Shown piece after piece: positions 55,821 to 64,000 of a stretch of DNA of 64,000 nucleotides; position 1 is the first letter of the stretch, and each line of letters opens with the position of its first letter. Source of the stretch: JAPOVO01 sp026708165 (GTDB lineage: Bacteria > Chloroflexota > UBA11872 > VXNJ01); assembly GCA_965208775.1 (NCBI GenBank), contig OZ242360.1:2170001-2234000 (forward strand), written 5' to 3'. A program made the position numbers and the translations under genes. A model generated the notes under the pieces. The model saw only the letters and a program-made list of their open reading frames with translations, ran no database searches and was not told the origin of the DNA.

Positions 55821-56810
55821 CTAGTCTTCGGCGGGGCCCGCTCCTTGTGCCAGCAACGGTCCATCGCCAGGAACTTCGTAAGGGAGCATCTCGTCGCGGC
55901 GCGGCCAATTCTTGCGGAGGTACCAGATGAGGATCGGGACGGTAAGCAGAAGCAGCGCCAGCCCAACGAAGGAGGCCAGCGACTGCACCTCTTCGACCGC
56001 GGTTGGAGCGTCGAGCTCCGCTGTCATGGGGAAGGCGAAGAACACTATTGTCACGAGCAGGTTGTTGAGCATGTGCATGGCGATGGGGACGACGAGCGTA
56101 CGGGTGCGAATGTAGAAGTTAGAGGCGACCATGCCGAACATGAAGGCTCCCACGATCCCCAAGCTATAGTGTGCCAGTCCGAAGAGCGCAGCCGACACAA
56201 TGATCGCCTTATTGAATCCCCACTTGATCCCCCACCGGTTTATGAGAATCCCCCGAAAAAACACCTCCTCGAAGAGCGGGGCGACAATCACCAAAGAGAC
56301 GATTGACAGGATCGGATAGGCGGCATTTTCGGAGTCGGAGAAGATGACCTGGTCGTCCAGGAGCCAAGGAAGGTAGTCGGGCGCTATGAGAGCAATCGCT
56401 ATCACCGAACCCACGGAAAGTGTGATCGTGATCAGCCATATCCCCAGCATCGCAAACCAGTTGTAGTTAGCGGGCAAGCGCCCCATCAGTTGCCGGAGGT
56501 CGACGCCCTGGCGAGGGACTCTCCAGACAATCCAGACGGTGACCGCCGCGTAGAACAGGCTGATCGCAACAAGAAAGGCGGTGGGGTCGATCGGTTCCGT
56601 GTCGGATTCCGGTAGCGCAATTGCAATTACGACGAGCATCAGGGTGAGGCCAAGGATGATCCAAGGGATTGCCCATCGGGTCTTGAGTGTCTGGAAGGGA
56701 TTGCCGGCGGTGTACGTTGCAGAGAGCCAGTCGGTGAGCGACTCGCCGCAGCGCCGGCAAAACCGGTCGCCGGGGACGACCAGGCTGCCGCAGCTCGTGC
56801 AGTTGATCAT
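55821..56810 (-). CDS. CPBP-family intramembrane metalloprotease with zinc ribbon (copy 1)
   Basis: This 329-residue protein begins with a zinc ribbon (Cys4, Cys7, Cys18, Cys21) and has about eight transmembrane segments. The CPBP/Rce1 motifs are intact: FEEVFFRG (EExxxR), FGLAHYSLG (FxxxH) and AMHMLNNLL (HxxxN). The tail WYLRKNWPRRDE is shared with copies 2 and 3. CPBP proteins cut or bind membrane-embedded peptides, in bacteriocin maturation or immunity in some genera. No peptide gene is obvious here. Confidence 0.88.
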   Translation of the reverse strand: MINCTSCGSLVVPGDRFCRRCGESLTDWLSATYTAGNPFQTLKTRWAIPWIILGLTLMLVVIAIALPESDTEPIDPTAFLVAISLFYAAVTVWIVWRVPRQGVDLRQLMGRLPANYNWFAMLGIWLITITLSVGSVIAIALIAPDYLPWLLDDQVIFSDSENAAYPILSIVSLVIVAPLFEEVFFRGILINRWGIKWGFNKAIIVSAALFGLAHYSLGIVGAFMFGMVASNFYIRTRTLVVPIAMHMLNNLLVTIVFFAFPMTAELDAPTAVEEVQSLASFVGLALLLLTVPILIWYLRKNWPRRDEMLPYEVPGDGPLLAQGAGPAED

Positions 56811-56934
56811 CTAGTCGGTCTGCCCCGGGGGATCGCTTTGGACGGCCGCGGCCGTGCGATGCGGGTGGTCGCCGGTCCCGAACAATCCTCGAATATGCCA
56901 GACACGGCTAACCTCGCCGTCGTGTTACCCATCG

Positions 56935-57921
56935 TCACAGGCCCGCCGCGTCCACCGGCGATGGTCTGTTACCGGAGACCTCGTAAGGGAGCGGATCGTC
57001 GCGACTCGGCCAGTTCTTACGGAGATACCAAACGAGTACCGGGGTGGCGAGCAGGAGCAGAATCACGCCGGGGAGCACCGTGGACTGGACCGCCTCGACC
57101 GCGGTTGCAGTCTCAAGCTGCCCTTGCCTGGGGAAGATGAGGCTGGCGATGATCACGAGCAGTTTGTTGAGCACATGCATAGCGATCGGGACGAGGAGCG
57201 TCCGGGTGCGAATGTAGAGGATCGCGGCGACCATGCCGACCATGAAGGCTCCGACCATCCCGAGGTAGTCTCCGAATCCGAAGATCACCACCGGCGCGAT
57301 GATGGCTATATTGAAGCCCCACTTTATGCCCCACCGGTTTATGAGGACTCCCCTATACAGAACCTCCTCGACAGTGGGCCCGATGATCAGAAAGGAGCCA
57401 ATGAACACGGCTGGGTAGGCGGCATTGCCGAAGTCGAAAATAATCAGTTGGTCTTTCAGGAGCCAGGGAAGCTCGTCGGGTGCGATGATGCTGACCGCAT
57501 ACCCGATGACAAGTGCCGCACCTGCGGAAAACGCCACCGTTGCCAGCCAAATGCCCAGCATCGCAAACCAGTTGTAGCCGGCGGGCAGGCGCCCGAGCAG
57601 CCGCCGGAAATCGACTCCGTGACGCCGGAACTGCCGAACCATCCAGACAACCAATGCGACATAGAACAGGTTGCTGGCCAAAAGAGCCCCAGTGGGGCTG
57701 ATTCTGTCGAAATCGAGATTTGGAGTCGTGATTATCACTGCGGCGTACGTAAGTACGATGCCGAGTATGGCCCAGGGAATCGCCCATCGCGTCTTCAGCG
57801 TTCGGAAAGGGTTGCCGGCAGAGTAGCGTCGAGCGACGTCCTCGGTCAGCGGTACGCCACATCTCCCGCAAAACAAATCATCGGAGTCAGCCGGGGCGGC
57901 GCAGCTAGTGCAGTTGATCAT
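56935..57921 (-). CDS. CPBP-family protein with zinc ribbon, motif-2 His lost (copy 2)
   Basis: This 328-residue paralogue matches copy 1 along its length: ribbon Cys4, Cys7, Cys18, Cys21, LKTRWAIPWAILG, YNWFAMLGIW, LINRWGIKWGF. It keeps VEEVLYRG and AMHVLNKLL, but FxxxH has become FGFGDYLG, with Asp at the His position. As that His is thought to bind the metal, copy 2 may be inactive or altered. It lies 124 bases upstream of copy 1. Confidence 0.86.
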   Translation of the reverse strand: MINCTSCAAPADSDDLFCGRCGVPLTEDVARRYSAGNPFRTLKTRWAIPWAILGIVLTYAAVIITTPNLDFDRISPTGALLASNLFYVALVVWMVRQFRRHGVDFRRLLGRLPAGYNWFAMLGIWLATVAFSAGAALVIGYAVSIIAPDELPWLLKDQLIIFDFGNAAYPAVFIGSFLIIGPTVEEVLYRGVLINRWGIKWGFNIAIIAPVVIFGFGDYLGMVGAFMVGMVAAILYIRTRTLLVPIAMHVLNKLLVIIASLIFPRQGQLETATAVEAVQSTVLPGVILLLLATPVLVWYLRKNWPSRDDPLPYEVSGNRPSPVDAAGL

Positions 57922-58082
57922 CTAGCCCGTGGCTTTGAAGCGCTTGGGTCCATCGCTGGGGTTTGCGGAGTTCGGGACTGAGTTCGGTCCCCGGAGGTCG
58001 TGCGATGCTGACGGTCGCGCCGGTCTGGGACGGTCTACAAGTGTGCCGCGCACGTTCACGCTCGCCGTCGAGTGACTCATCG

Positions 58083-59066
58083 TTAAAGGCTAGCGGCTTG
58101 TACCGGCGATGGTTTGGCGCTGGACGCTTCATAGGGCGGCGGCTCATCGCGGCGCGGCCAGTTCTTGCGGAGGTACCAAACAAGGATTGGGGTAGCGAGA
58201 GCCAGCAGCACCAGGCCAAAGACCGTAGTCGACATGTCTATCGCGCCGGCCGTTCTCGCGGCAGCTTGCCCATCTGCGTCGGGTATGGCGAGTACGGCCA
58301 AAGTAACCAGCGAATTGTTGGCTACGTGCATAGCCATCGGGACCAGCAGCGTGCGGGTCCGTATGTAGAAGAGCGCGGCGACGGTCCCGAACATGAAAGC
58401 TCCGCCGACTGCGATGAGATGCAGGACTCCGAAGAGCAGAGCCGAAGCAACAATTGCTGGTCCAAGTCGCCATTTGACGGCCCAGCGGTTGATAAGGACC
58501 CCCCTGAAAAACAACTCTTCGAAGACCGGCGCCAGCACAGCAACTGTGACTATCGACAGGATCAGCAACGCAGGATTGGGAGTGTTGGGGATGATCGGTT
58601 CGGCTTCCAAGGACCTTGCGAGCGGTTCGGACGCCGAGGCGATCGCGGAGCTGACGACTATCACGGATCCGAGCGAGAACAGCATGTTGATGAGCAGTAT
58701 TCCGATCATCGGAAACCAGTTGTAGTTTCGCGGCAGCCGCCCGATCAACCGGCGGATGTCGATCCCCTTGCTGCGGAAGCTCCAGAACATCCACGCAGCT
58801 ATGGCGACAAACAAGACGTTGAGGACAATCAGGAATAGAGCGGGATCGGTTGGTTGGTCGTCCGAGTCCATCGAGGCAATTATGAGAACAACGACGGCAA
58901 GTGCGAATCCGAACCCAGCCCAGGGAATGACCCACCGCGTCTTCAGGATCATGAAGGGATTGGCGATCGTGTCTCGCGCGGACAGGCCGCCGGCGAGCGG
59001 CTCCCCGCAGCGCGGGCAAAACCGAGCGCCGCGGTCAATGAGTCCGCTGCAGCGTGGGCACCTCAT
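58083..59066 (-). CDS. CPBP-family intramembrane metalloprotease with zinc ribbon (copy 3)
   Basis: The 327-residue protein has ribbon Cys3, Cys6, Cys17, Cys20 and all three CPBP motifs: FEELFFRG, FGVLHLIA and AMHVANNSL. It is the most diverged of the three copies in the N-terminal helices but keeps LINRW and WYLRKNWPRRDE. It is the first of the set in the direction of transcription; gaps of 161 and 124 bases leave room for separate promoters. Confidence 0.88.
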   Translation of the reverse strand: MRCPRCSGLIDRGARFCPRCGEPLAGGLSARDTIANPFMILKTRWVIPWAGFGFALAVVVLIIASMDSDDQPTDPALFLIVLNVLFVAIAAWMFWSFRSKGIDIRRLIGRLPRNYNWFPMIGILLINMLFSLGSVIVVSSAIASASEPLARSLEAEPIIPNTPNPALLILSIVTVAVLAPVFEELFFRGVLINRWAVKWRLGPAIVASALLFGVLHLIAVGGAFMFGTVAALFYIRTRTLLVPMAMHVANNSLVTLAVLAIPDADGQAAARTAGAIDMSTTVFGLVLLALATPILVWYLRKNWPRRDEPPPYEASSAKPSPVQAASL

Positions 59067-59173
59067 CGTCGGGTTCGTACTTCCTACCCGCCGGCAGAGC
59101 GGGCCAAATAGCAGAGACGCGGCGCGGGACTCATGGCCGGCGTCCGGGGGTGATTATGCCCGCCCCGATCGGT

Positions 59174-59980
59174 CTAGAAGTCCGCGGGAGAGCCAGCCCA
59201 CGCTCCGAGGGCCATCATGCCTCCGTCAACGCAGAGGTATTCTCCGGTGATGAACGACGCCCGGTCGCTGGCCAGGAACAGCACGGCGTCGGCGATTTCG
59301 GACGGCTGGCCTATGCGCCCAATGGGATGAACCTCTCCCCAAGTCTTCTTCAGCTCCTCGAGGCCGGCTCCGGTACCCTCGGCCGCCTCCTCGACGAGCG
59401 GCGTATCGATGGTGCCGGGGCAGACAGCGGTGACCCGAATGCCCTCGGCGGCGTAGTCGAGGGCAAGCTGCCGGGTCAATGACAATACACCGCCCTTGCT
59501 GGCGGCGTACGCCGAGACGCGCGACATAGACTGGAGACCCTGGACGCTGGCGATGTTGATGATGCTGCCGCCTCCGCGTTTTCTGATTTCCGGGATCCCG
59601 AGTCGCGCCGTGAGGTAGTGGGCCTTGAGGTTGACGTCAATGATGCGGTCCCAGGCTTCCTCGGGCATGTCCTCGACTTTCAGGTAAGAACTGGGCGGCT
59701 GAATGCCTGCGTTGTTGACGATGATGTCGAGACCGCCGAATTCTGCGGTTGTGGCGTCAATGAGCCGCTTCACGTCGTCGGTCTTTGCTACGTCGCACTC
59801 GACGACCAGATACTTGCCTTCGTCGCCCCCAATCTCGCCGGTGGTCGCATGGGCCGCCGCGCCGTCGATATCGGCGAGCACGGTGCAGGCTCCTTCGGCG
59901 AGAAACGCCTCGGCTATGCCCCGGCCTATGCCCATCGCCGCCCCGGTAACTATGGCTACCTTGCCTTCAAACTCCGCCAT
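59174..59980 (-). CDS. SDR-family oxidoreductase
   Basis: The 268-residue dehydrogenase has TGAAMGIGRG, NNAG, catalytic Ser in INIASVQG, YAASK (Tyr-x3-Lys), CPGTIDTPL and the terminal ITGEYLCVDGG. A strong AGGAGG ribosome site precedes ATG 59980. It is followed upstream by a SnoaL-like gene on the same strand, 48 bases away. The substrate is unknown. Confidence 0.92.
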   Translation of the reverse strand: MAEFEGKVAIVTGAAMGIGRGIAEAFLAEGACTVLADIDGAAAHATTGEIGGDEGKYLVVECDVAKTDDVKRLIDATTAEFGGLDIIVNNAGIQPPSSYLKVEDMPEEAWDRIIDVNLKAHYLTARLGIPEIRKRGGGSIINIASVQGLQSMSRVSAYAASKGGVLSLTRQLALDYAAEGIRVTAVCPGTIDTPLVEEAAEGTGAGLEELKKTWGEVHPIGRIGQPSEIADAVLFLASDRASFITGEYLCVDGGMMALGAWAGSPADF

Positions 59981-60028
59981 TATCGAGTCCTCCTTATGGT
60001 TGGGTGTGCGGCCGCGGCTCCGCGGCGC

Positions 60029-60370
60029 CTAACCTTCGTTAACCGAGTAGGTCAACGTTTGAAAGCGAATGAACCCATCTTCAATGTAGAACGAGTCGAC
60101 GCCGCCGGCGCTGCGGCCGCCGGCGCCCTGGCCGCTCCACTCCAAGAGGACCATCGAGTCGCCGACTGTAACCGAGTCCTGACTAACGGCCATCTCGCCG
60201 ACGTTTTCGCCGATTCCCTCGAACACGCCTTGTATTCCGGCGTGTCCTCGGGCGACCGCGCCGGGCTGAACGAATACGGCGTCCGGCGCGTAGTCCGCGA
60301 GGATCCGGTCCATGTCGCCGGATAGAACGGCGTCCCAATGATCGTCGAATACTTGCCGCGCGCTGCGCAT
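60029..60370 (-). CDS. SnoaL/NTF2-like protein
   Basis: ATG 60370, with GGGAGG 13 bases upstream, gives a 113-residue protein of the NTF2-like superfamily: VFDDHWDAVLSGDMDRILAD, APDAVFVQPG, GHAGIQGVFEGIG, and a beta-rich C-terminal half (VLLEWSGQG, DSFYIEDG). Such proteins bind or isomerise small hydrophobic molecules. It is probably cotranscribed with the SDR gene. A longer in-frame start at 60445 has no ribosome site. Confidence 0.8.
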   Translation of the reverse strand: MRSARQVFDDHWDAVLSGDMDRILADYAPDAVFVQPGAVARGHAGIQGVFEGIGENVGEMAVSQDSVTVGDSMVLLEWSGQGAGGRSAGGVDSFYIEDGFIRFQTLTYSVNEG

Positions 60371-60672
60371 TGTTAGACATCCTCCCGAAGTGGCCCGGAA
60401 CCTGGCTGCGTTCCCGGCCGGATATAGCGGGGACTTGCTCGTCAAGATGATAAATGCGCGACGGGACTGCCGCGAATCGGCAGCTGATATTGCCGGGAGT
60501 GTCGGATCGCGAGGGTGAGTTTACATAGGCCGGCGGGTGTATGGTCGCGGCGTTTGGCGCCCCTGTTAGCGGTCGGGCCGCTCTTACCATTCACCGGTGG
60601 GCTTCGGTAATCTAATGTCCGCCAGGATGGCGGGCCGCGTCGCAGTTAGCCCGAAAACGAGGGAGGTCTCCA
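60371..60672. other. Divergent region between SnoaL-like gene and ridA
   Basis: The 302-base gap contains the two ribosome binding sites and a weak five-pair stem near 60567-60581. I see no gene. Confidence 0.45.
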
Positions 60673-61056
60673 TTGGACGCACAACGAATCAACCCGCCCG
60701 GACTGCCTACGCCGCTCGCCGCCTACAGCCAAGTGGTGAGGAAAGGCTCGATCGTGGCCACCGCAGGGGCGGTGGCGCTGGATACCGAGGGCAACGTGGT
60801 GGGAGAGGGGGATATCGAAGCTCAGACGCGCGCGGTGCTGGAGAACATCAAGACGGCGCTGGAAGCTGCCGGTGCTTCGATGCAGGACGTGATCAAGACA
60901 ACGGTGTTCATCTCGGACATGAGCCTCTATAAGGGGATGAACGCGGTATACAACGAGTTCTTCAACGACGCCCCGCCGGCCCGCTCCACCTTGAAGGCGG
61001 AGCTGGTGCTACCCTCGCTGCTGGTGGAAATCGAGGCGCTGGCGGTTACCGACTGA
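60673..61056 (+). CDS. ridA: RidA-family enamine/imine deaminase
   Basis: RidA hydrolyses reactive enamines and imines made by PLP enzymes. The 127-residue protein has the family pattern: PLAAYSQVVRKGSIVATAG, EAQTRAVLENIKTALEAAGAS, DVIKTTVFISDM, YNEFF, and the conserved PPARSTLKAELVLPSLLVEIEA with the catalytic Arg. The start is TTG 60673, close behind GGAGG. It is a single gene. Confidence 0.92.
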   Translation: MDAQRINPPGLPTPLAAYSQVVRKGSIVATAGAVALDTEGNVVGEGDIEAQTRAVLENIKTALEAAGASMQDVIKTTVFISDMSLYKGMNAVYNEFFNDAPPARSTLKAELVLPSLLVEIEALAVTD

Positions 61057-61146
61057 GGTTGACTGTTCAGGCGAAATGACGGCGCTTGCCGAGCGAGGCG
61101 GATTCCGTCGGATTCGATAGACGCCTGACCTGGGCGCTGTTCATCG

Positions 61147-61175
61147 TTCGACCCTTCGACAAGCTCAGGACGAGG
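61147..61175. repeat. Short repeat, family A
   Basis: Core acccttcgacaagctcagg, between ridA and the AAA gene; the only copy outside the two islands. Confidence 0.6.
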
Positions 61176-61277
61176 GGTTTTGGGCAAGTTCACGACGAAT
61201 AAGTGAGAACGGCGCGGGGCGACGGGTTGCTCTAACCTAATAGCCGAGAGTTTTCGGCATAGATTTGGTTGCGGGAC

Positions 61278-63914
61278 ATGGGAACGGAGAGCCAGCGTTT
61301 CGGCGGGGCGTCGTTTCCCGTTCGCAACCTCCTAGCCGGGGACGAGAATCTGAGCCCCGTCGAACGGCATAGTCGCCTGAAGCGCGGCTATCTGGTGCTA
61401 GCACTGGTAGTGCTTGCGGCGTACGTCTGCGCCGCGGTCTATTTTCTGCGAAATCCCGGTTTTCCGTTGGAAGGGCCCGGTGATTTTGCGCACGCCAACT
61501 TGAGAGACGATGCGATTCCCCAGAGAGTCCTGGACGCGGTCTGGGAAGAGAGGCCGTCCTACAAGTCTCGGACTCTGGCGGGCGTGGAGGTGCAAGACGC
61601 CGTCGGGGGGCCGGTTTGGGTGCTGTACTCATTGTGGGATCACGACAGAATCGTAGGCGTGCTGGTGCTTGACAGCCAAACGCTGAAGAGGGTTAGGAAT
61701 ACCGACCGCATAAAGCCGTTGGGTGTATGGCCTCATATCGGCTTTGTGAAGGCGTTCGAGGACTGGGCGACGGGTTTCTTCGCGCTGCTGGGAATCCTCT
61801 TGGCGGTTATGCGATGGGCGCCGAGTAGTCAGGTGCGTCGCGAACTGGCGCGACGCGAACCGCGCGGAGGCGTAAAAGCTGTCTTCGCGGCCAGACCGGT
61901 CGTTGGCGTCGCCTGCGCAACCGTGATCGGAAGCGTGTTGATATGGGTTGCGCCGGGGTGGAATCGCCACCAACGGTGGCTCTGGATGTATCGATGCATA
62001 GCCGTATACCTTGCGGTTATCGGTCTTTTCGTCGTTTTAGGGGCCGCCTCCGGCGGGGGCGACGCGGCGTCATTTGCGGCTTTGATGATCATTGGCGGCG
62101 GTTCGGCGCTCGCGTGGTTGTACGGATGGCGGCTGCTGCGTCCCAGCGGCGCGCGACTCGCACAAACCGAGGACGGGTCACAGCCGGCAGCGTCGGCAGT
62201 GCCACAGGCGACGGAACCGGCGACGGCGGACGCGCCAAAGCCAGCAATCGGGATGGAGCCGCCGCCGCCCGGCCCGCCCGTCACTCAAGCGCCCGCGCGG
62301 ACCGGGGGCGTCCCGGCGACGGCATCGCCCGCGGTTGCCGCCGATGCCGATGAGGACTTCAAGATTGTCACGCCCTTCGAGTGTCCGACGTTCGATGACG
62401 TTGGAGGGATGGAATCGGTCAAGCAGCAGCTTCGGGATACCGTGGGTCTTGTACTGGCCTTTCCGGGCGAGGCGCTGGAGCTCAAGGTCGCGTTCAACGG
62501 CATCCTGCTGTTCGGGCCGCCGGGCACGGGGAAGACGTTCCTGGCCAAGGCCGCGGCGGGAGAGTATGGCTGCAACTTCCTGTCGCTGGGCAGCGTGGAG
62601 CTGACAAGCTCTTTTCGCGGCGAGTCCGCGAAGAAAATCGCACGCGCATTCGACGTAGCCAGAGCAAACGTTCCGGTAATCATGTTCTTCGACGAGTTCG
62701 ACGCCATAGGGACTCGCCGGGACGACACGCCCGGGTCAAGCGACGATCTTCGATCGCTGACGCAACTGCTGCGGAGCCTTGAAGGCGTGCGGGACAGTCC
62801 GGAGGTGATCGTCGTCGCGGCGACTAACCACTTCGACCAGCTCGATCCCGCGGTCATACGACCGGGCAGATTCGACAGGCGGATCAGGGTCGACATGCCA
62901 GACAGCGCGGCGCGGGCATCGATTTTCGAGGCGCAGCTATCGGGCCGCCCCACGGCGGAAGATATCGACGTGGACGAGCTGGCGAGGCTCGCGGAAGGGC
63001 TGTCGGCAGCGGCGATAGCGGACATCGTGAACACCTCAGCGCTGAACGTGCTGGCCGACCTGCGGGAGGGGAGCGAGACGAGCGCGATAACCCAAGAGCT
63101 GCTCGAAGCGACCACCAGGGGACGAGGCGGCAAGGACCGTCCAAGCTCCGAATCGTGGAGCTGGGACAGCCTGATTCTCCCGGAGCACACGAAGCGGGAA
63201 CTCCAGGAGCTTCAAAAGCTGATCGAGGACAGCGAGCGCGCTCGTCAACTTGGAATCGCACCGCCGAGCGGGGCGTTGTTGTACGGCCCCCCGGGAACCG
63301 GGAAAACGATGATCGCGCGCGTGCTGGCGGCGGAGGCCAAGTGCAGCTTCTATCCGGTTACGGGTTCGGATATCGTCTCGAAGTGGCTCGGGCAGTCGCA
63401 ACGCAATGTCGAGCGGCTATTCGCGCGGGCGCGGGAGCACCGGCCGTCGATAATCTTCCTGGACGAAATCGACGCGATAGCGCCGAGCAGGGGCGGGATG
63501 AGCGCCTTTGGCTCAAGTATGGATCAAGTGGTCAACCAACTGCTGCAGGAGATCGATGGACTAGGGAGCGGTCCGGGTATCTTCGTTTTGGGAGCGACCA
63601 ACCGCAGGCACATGATCGATGAGGCTTTGCTTCGCGGCGGCCGGCTGGGGCGGCAGATCGAAGTCGGCCTGCCGGACGCGGGCAATCGCGCAGCGCTGCT
63701 GGAGATGTTTTCTTCGAAGATGCCGCTTAGGGAGGGGTTCGATCCCGTGACATTGACCGACGAAACTGAGGGGTTGAGCGGAGCCGACATCAAGTCGCTT
63801 TGCCAGGAGGCGGCGATCCAGGCGCTGATGAGGACGCCGCAAGGCCAGGAGGTGTTCGTGGGGCCAAACGACTTCGAAAGCGCGTTCGCGGCGCGCTCGC
63901 CGAGACTGGTCTGA
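61278..63914 (+). CDS. Membrane-anchored tandem-AAA ATPase
   Basis: This 878-residue protein is a paralogue of the soluble ATPase at 45566. The N-terminal third has five hydrophobic segments, the first being LVLALVVLAAYVCAAVYFL, with an extracytoplasmic loop of about 80-90 residues after it. A Pro/Ala linker follows. AAA domain 1 has GPPGTGKTF, IMFFDEFDAIG and the intact RPGRFDRRI. Domain 2 has GPPGTGKTM, IIFLDEIDAIAP and the altered RGGRLGRQI, as in the other paralogue. No protease domain is present, unlike FtsH. The ATG at 61278 is used; TTG 61269 is possible. The next ORF overlaps its stop as TGATG. Confidence 0.88.
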   Translation: MGTESQRFGGASFPVRNLLAGDENLSPVERHSRLKRGYLVLALVVLAAYVCAAVYFLRNPGFPLEGPGDFAHANLRDDAIPQRVLDAVWEERPSYKSRTLAGVEVQDAVGGPVWVLYSLWDHDRIVGVLVLDSQTLKRVRNTDRIKPLGVWPHIGFVKAFEDWATGFFALLGILLAVMRWAPSSQVRRELARREPRGGVKAVFAARPVVGVACATVIGSVLIWVAPGWNRHQRWLWMYRCIAVYLAVIGLFVVLGAASGGGDAASFAALMIIGGGSALAWLYGWRLLRPSGARLAQTEDGSQPAASAVPQATEPATADAPKPAIGMEPPPPGPPVTQAPARTGGVPATASPAVAADADEDFKIVTPFECPTFDDVGGMESVKQQLRDTVGLVLAFPGEALELKVAFNGILLFGPPGTGKTFLAKAAAGEYGCNFLSLGSVELTSSFRGESAKKIARAFDVARANVPVIMFFDEFDAIGTRRDDTPGSSDDLRSLTQLLRSLEGVRDSPEVIVVAATNHFDQLDPAVIRPGRFDRRIRVDMPDSAARASIFEAQLSGRPTAEDIDVDELARLAEGLSAAAIADIVNTSALNVLADLREGSETSAITQELLEATTRGRGGKDRPSSESWSWDSLILPEHTKRELQELQKLIEDSERARQLGIAPPSGALLYGPPGTGKTMIARVLAAEAKCSFYPVTGSDIVSKWLGQSQRNVERLFARAREHRPSIIFLDEIDAIAPSRGGMSAFGSSMDQVVNQLLQEIDGLGSGPGIFVLGATNRRHMIDEALLRGGRLGRQIEVGLPDAGNRAALLEMFSSKMPLREGFDPVTLTDETEGLSGADIKSLCQEAAIQALMRTPQGQEVFVGPNDFESAFAARSPRLV

Positions 63915-64000
63915 TGCCCTGCATCTTCTGTATCGCGGCGATAGCGGTGGCGGCCACGACGATAGTCCCCGCGCTGCTGGACCGCATGGAAGAGAAGCTC
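63914..64000 (+). CDS. Partial small membrane protein with CxxC, coupled to the AAA gene
   Basis: ATG 63914 overlaps the AAA stop by one base. Only 29 codons are visible before the window ends: MPCIFCIAAIAVAATTIVP followed by ALLDRMEEKL. It shows an N-terminal CxxC and one hydrophobic helix. Its place mirrors the coupled small gene after the soluble AAA paralogue, but the sequences are not visibly related. Confidence 0.55.
   Translation, partial: MPCIFCIAAIAVAATTIVPALLDRMEEKL

Overview
The window is high-GC bacterial chromosome, densely coded on both strands, with many TTG and GTG starts (about a dozen TTG). Gene content and order suggest Chloroflexota, probably a SAR202/Dehalococcoidia-like lineage: several short-chain dehydrogenases, an enolase-superfamily gene, a DegT aminotransferase, MutS2, a PASTA protein beside smc, and short dispersed repeats in the non-coding DNA. 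The placement is inference; no 16S gene is present.

Layout. 1-5452 (minus): secA (cut by the window edge), dnaB, rplI, rho. 5876-7081 (plus): nadD, rsfS and a small membrane protein. 7092-9449: mutS2. 9745-11593: an ABC-2 exporter pair. 11654-20831 (minus): an M23 endopeptidase, a DegT aminotransferase, then a tight rnc-smc-PASTA pseudokinase operon. 21010-22614: ilvE and a GNAT acetyltransferase. 22954-24933: a glycogen-debranching-type glucosidase. 24926-28774: a DUF6062-like zinc protein, a degenerate Lon homologue and a TatB fusion. 28808-31528: SDR, Ldh-family oxidoreductase and a D-glutamate cyclase-like protein. 31657-35553: a nuclease lipoprotein, two small membrane proteins, dgkA and a phosphotransferase. 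35828-38724: tRNA-Val, moeA, a second phosphotransferase and tRNA-Asn. 38818-42569: DUF899, Cu/Zn superoxide dismutase, MFS and SDR. 42651-49701: two ABC-2 exporters flanking a soluble tandem-AAA ATPase and its overlapping partner gene. 49702-52823: two repeat islands around an enolase-superfamily gene and a small ferredoxin-like gene read through an in-frame TGA. 52824-64000: pckA, a CinA/nucleotidyltransferase fusion, three tandem zinc-ribbon CPBP proteases, SDR, SnoaL-like, RidA, and a membrane-anchored paralogue of the tandem-AAA ATPase followed by a partial CxxC membrane protein.

The strongest candidate for something undescribed is the ferredoxin-like gene at 51816-52310. A TGA replaces one Cys codon of a Cys-rich motif, a hairpin starts three bases after it, and the frame stays open with family-like sequence on both sides, as expected for a selenoprotein. 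A single-base error or a young pseudogene would look the same. Other unusual items are the active-site-degenerate Lon, the TatB fusion, the pseudokinase translated right after smc, the two tandem-AAA modules with small partners, and the CPBP triplet.
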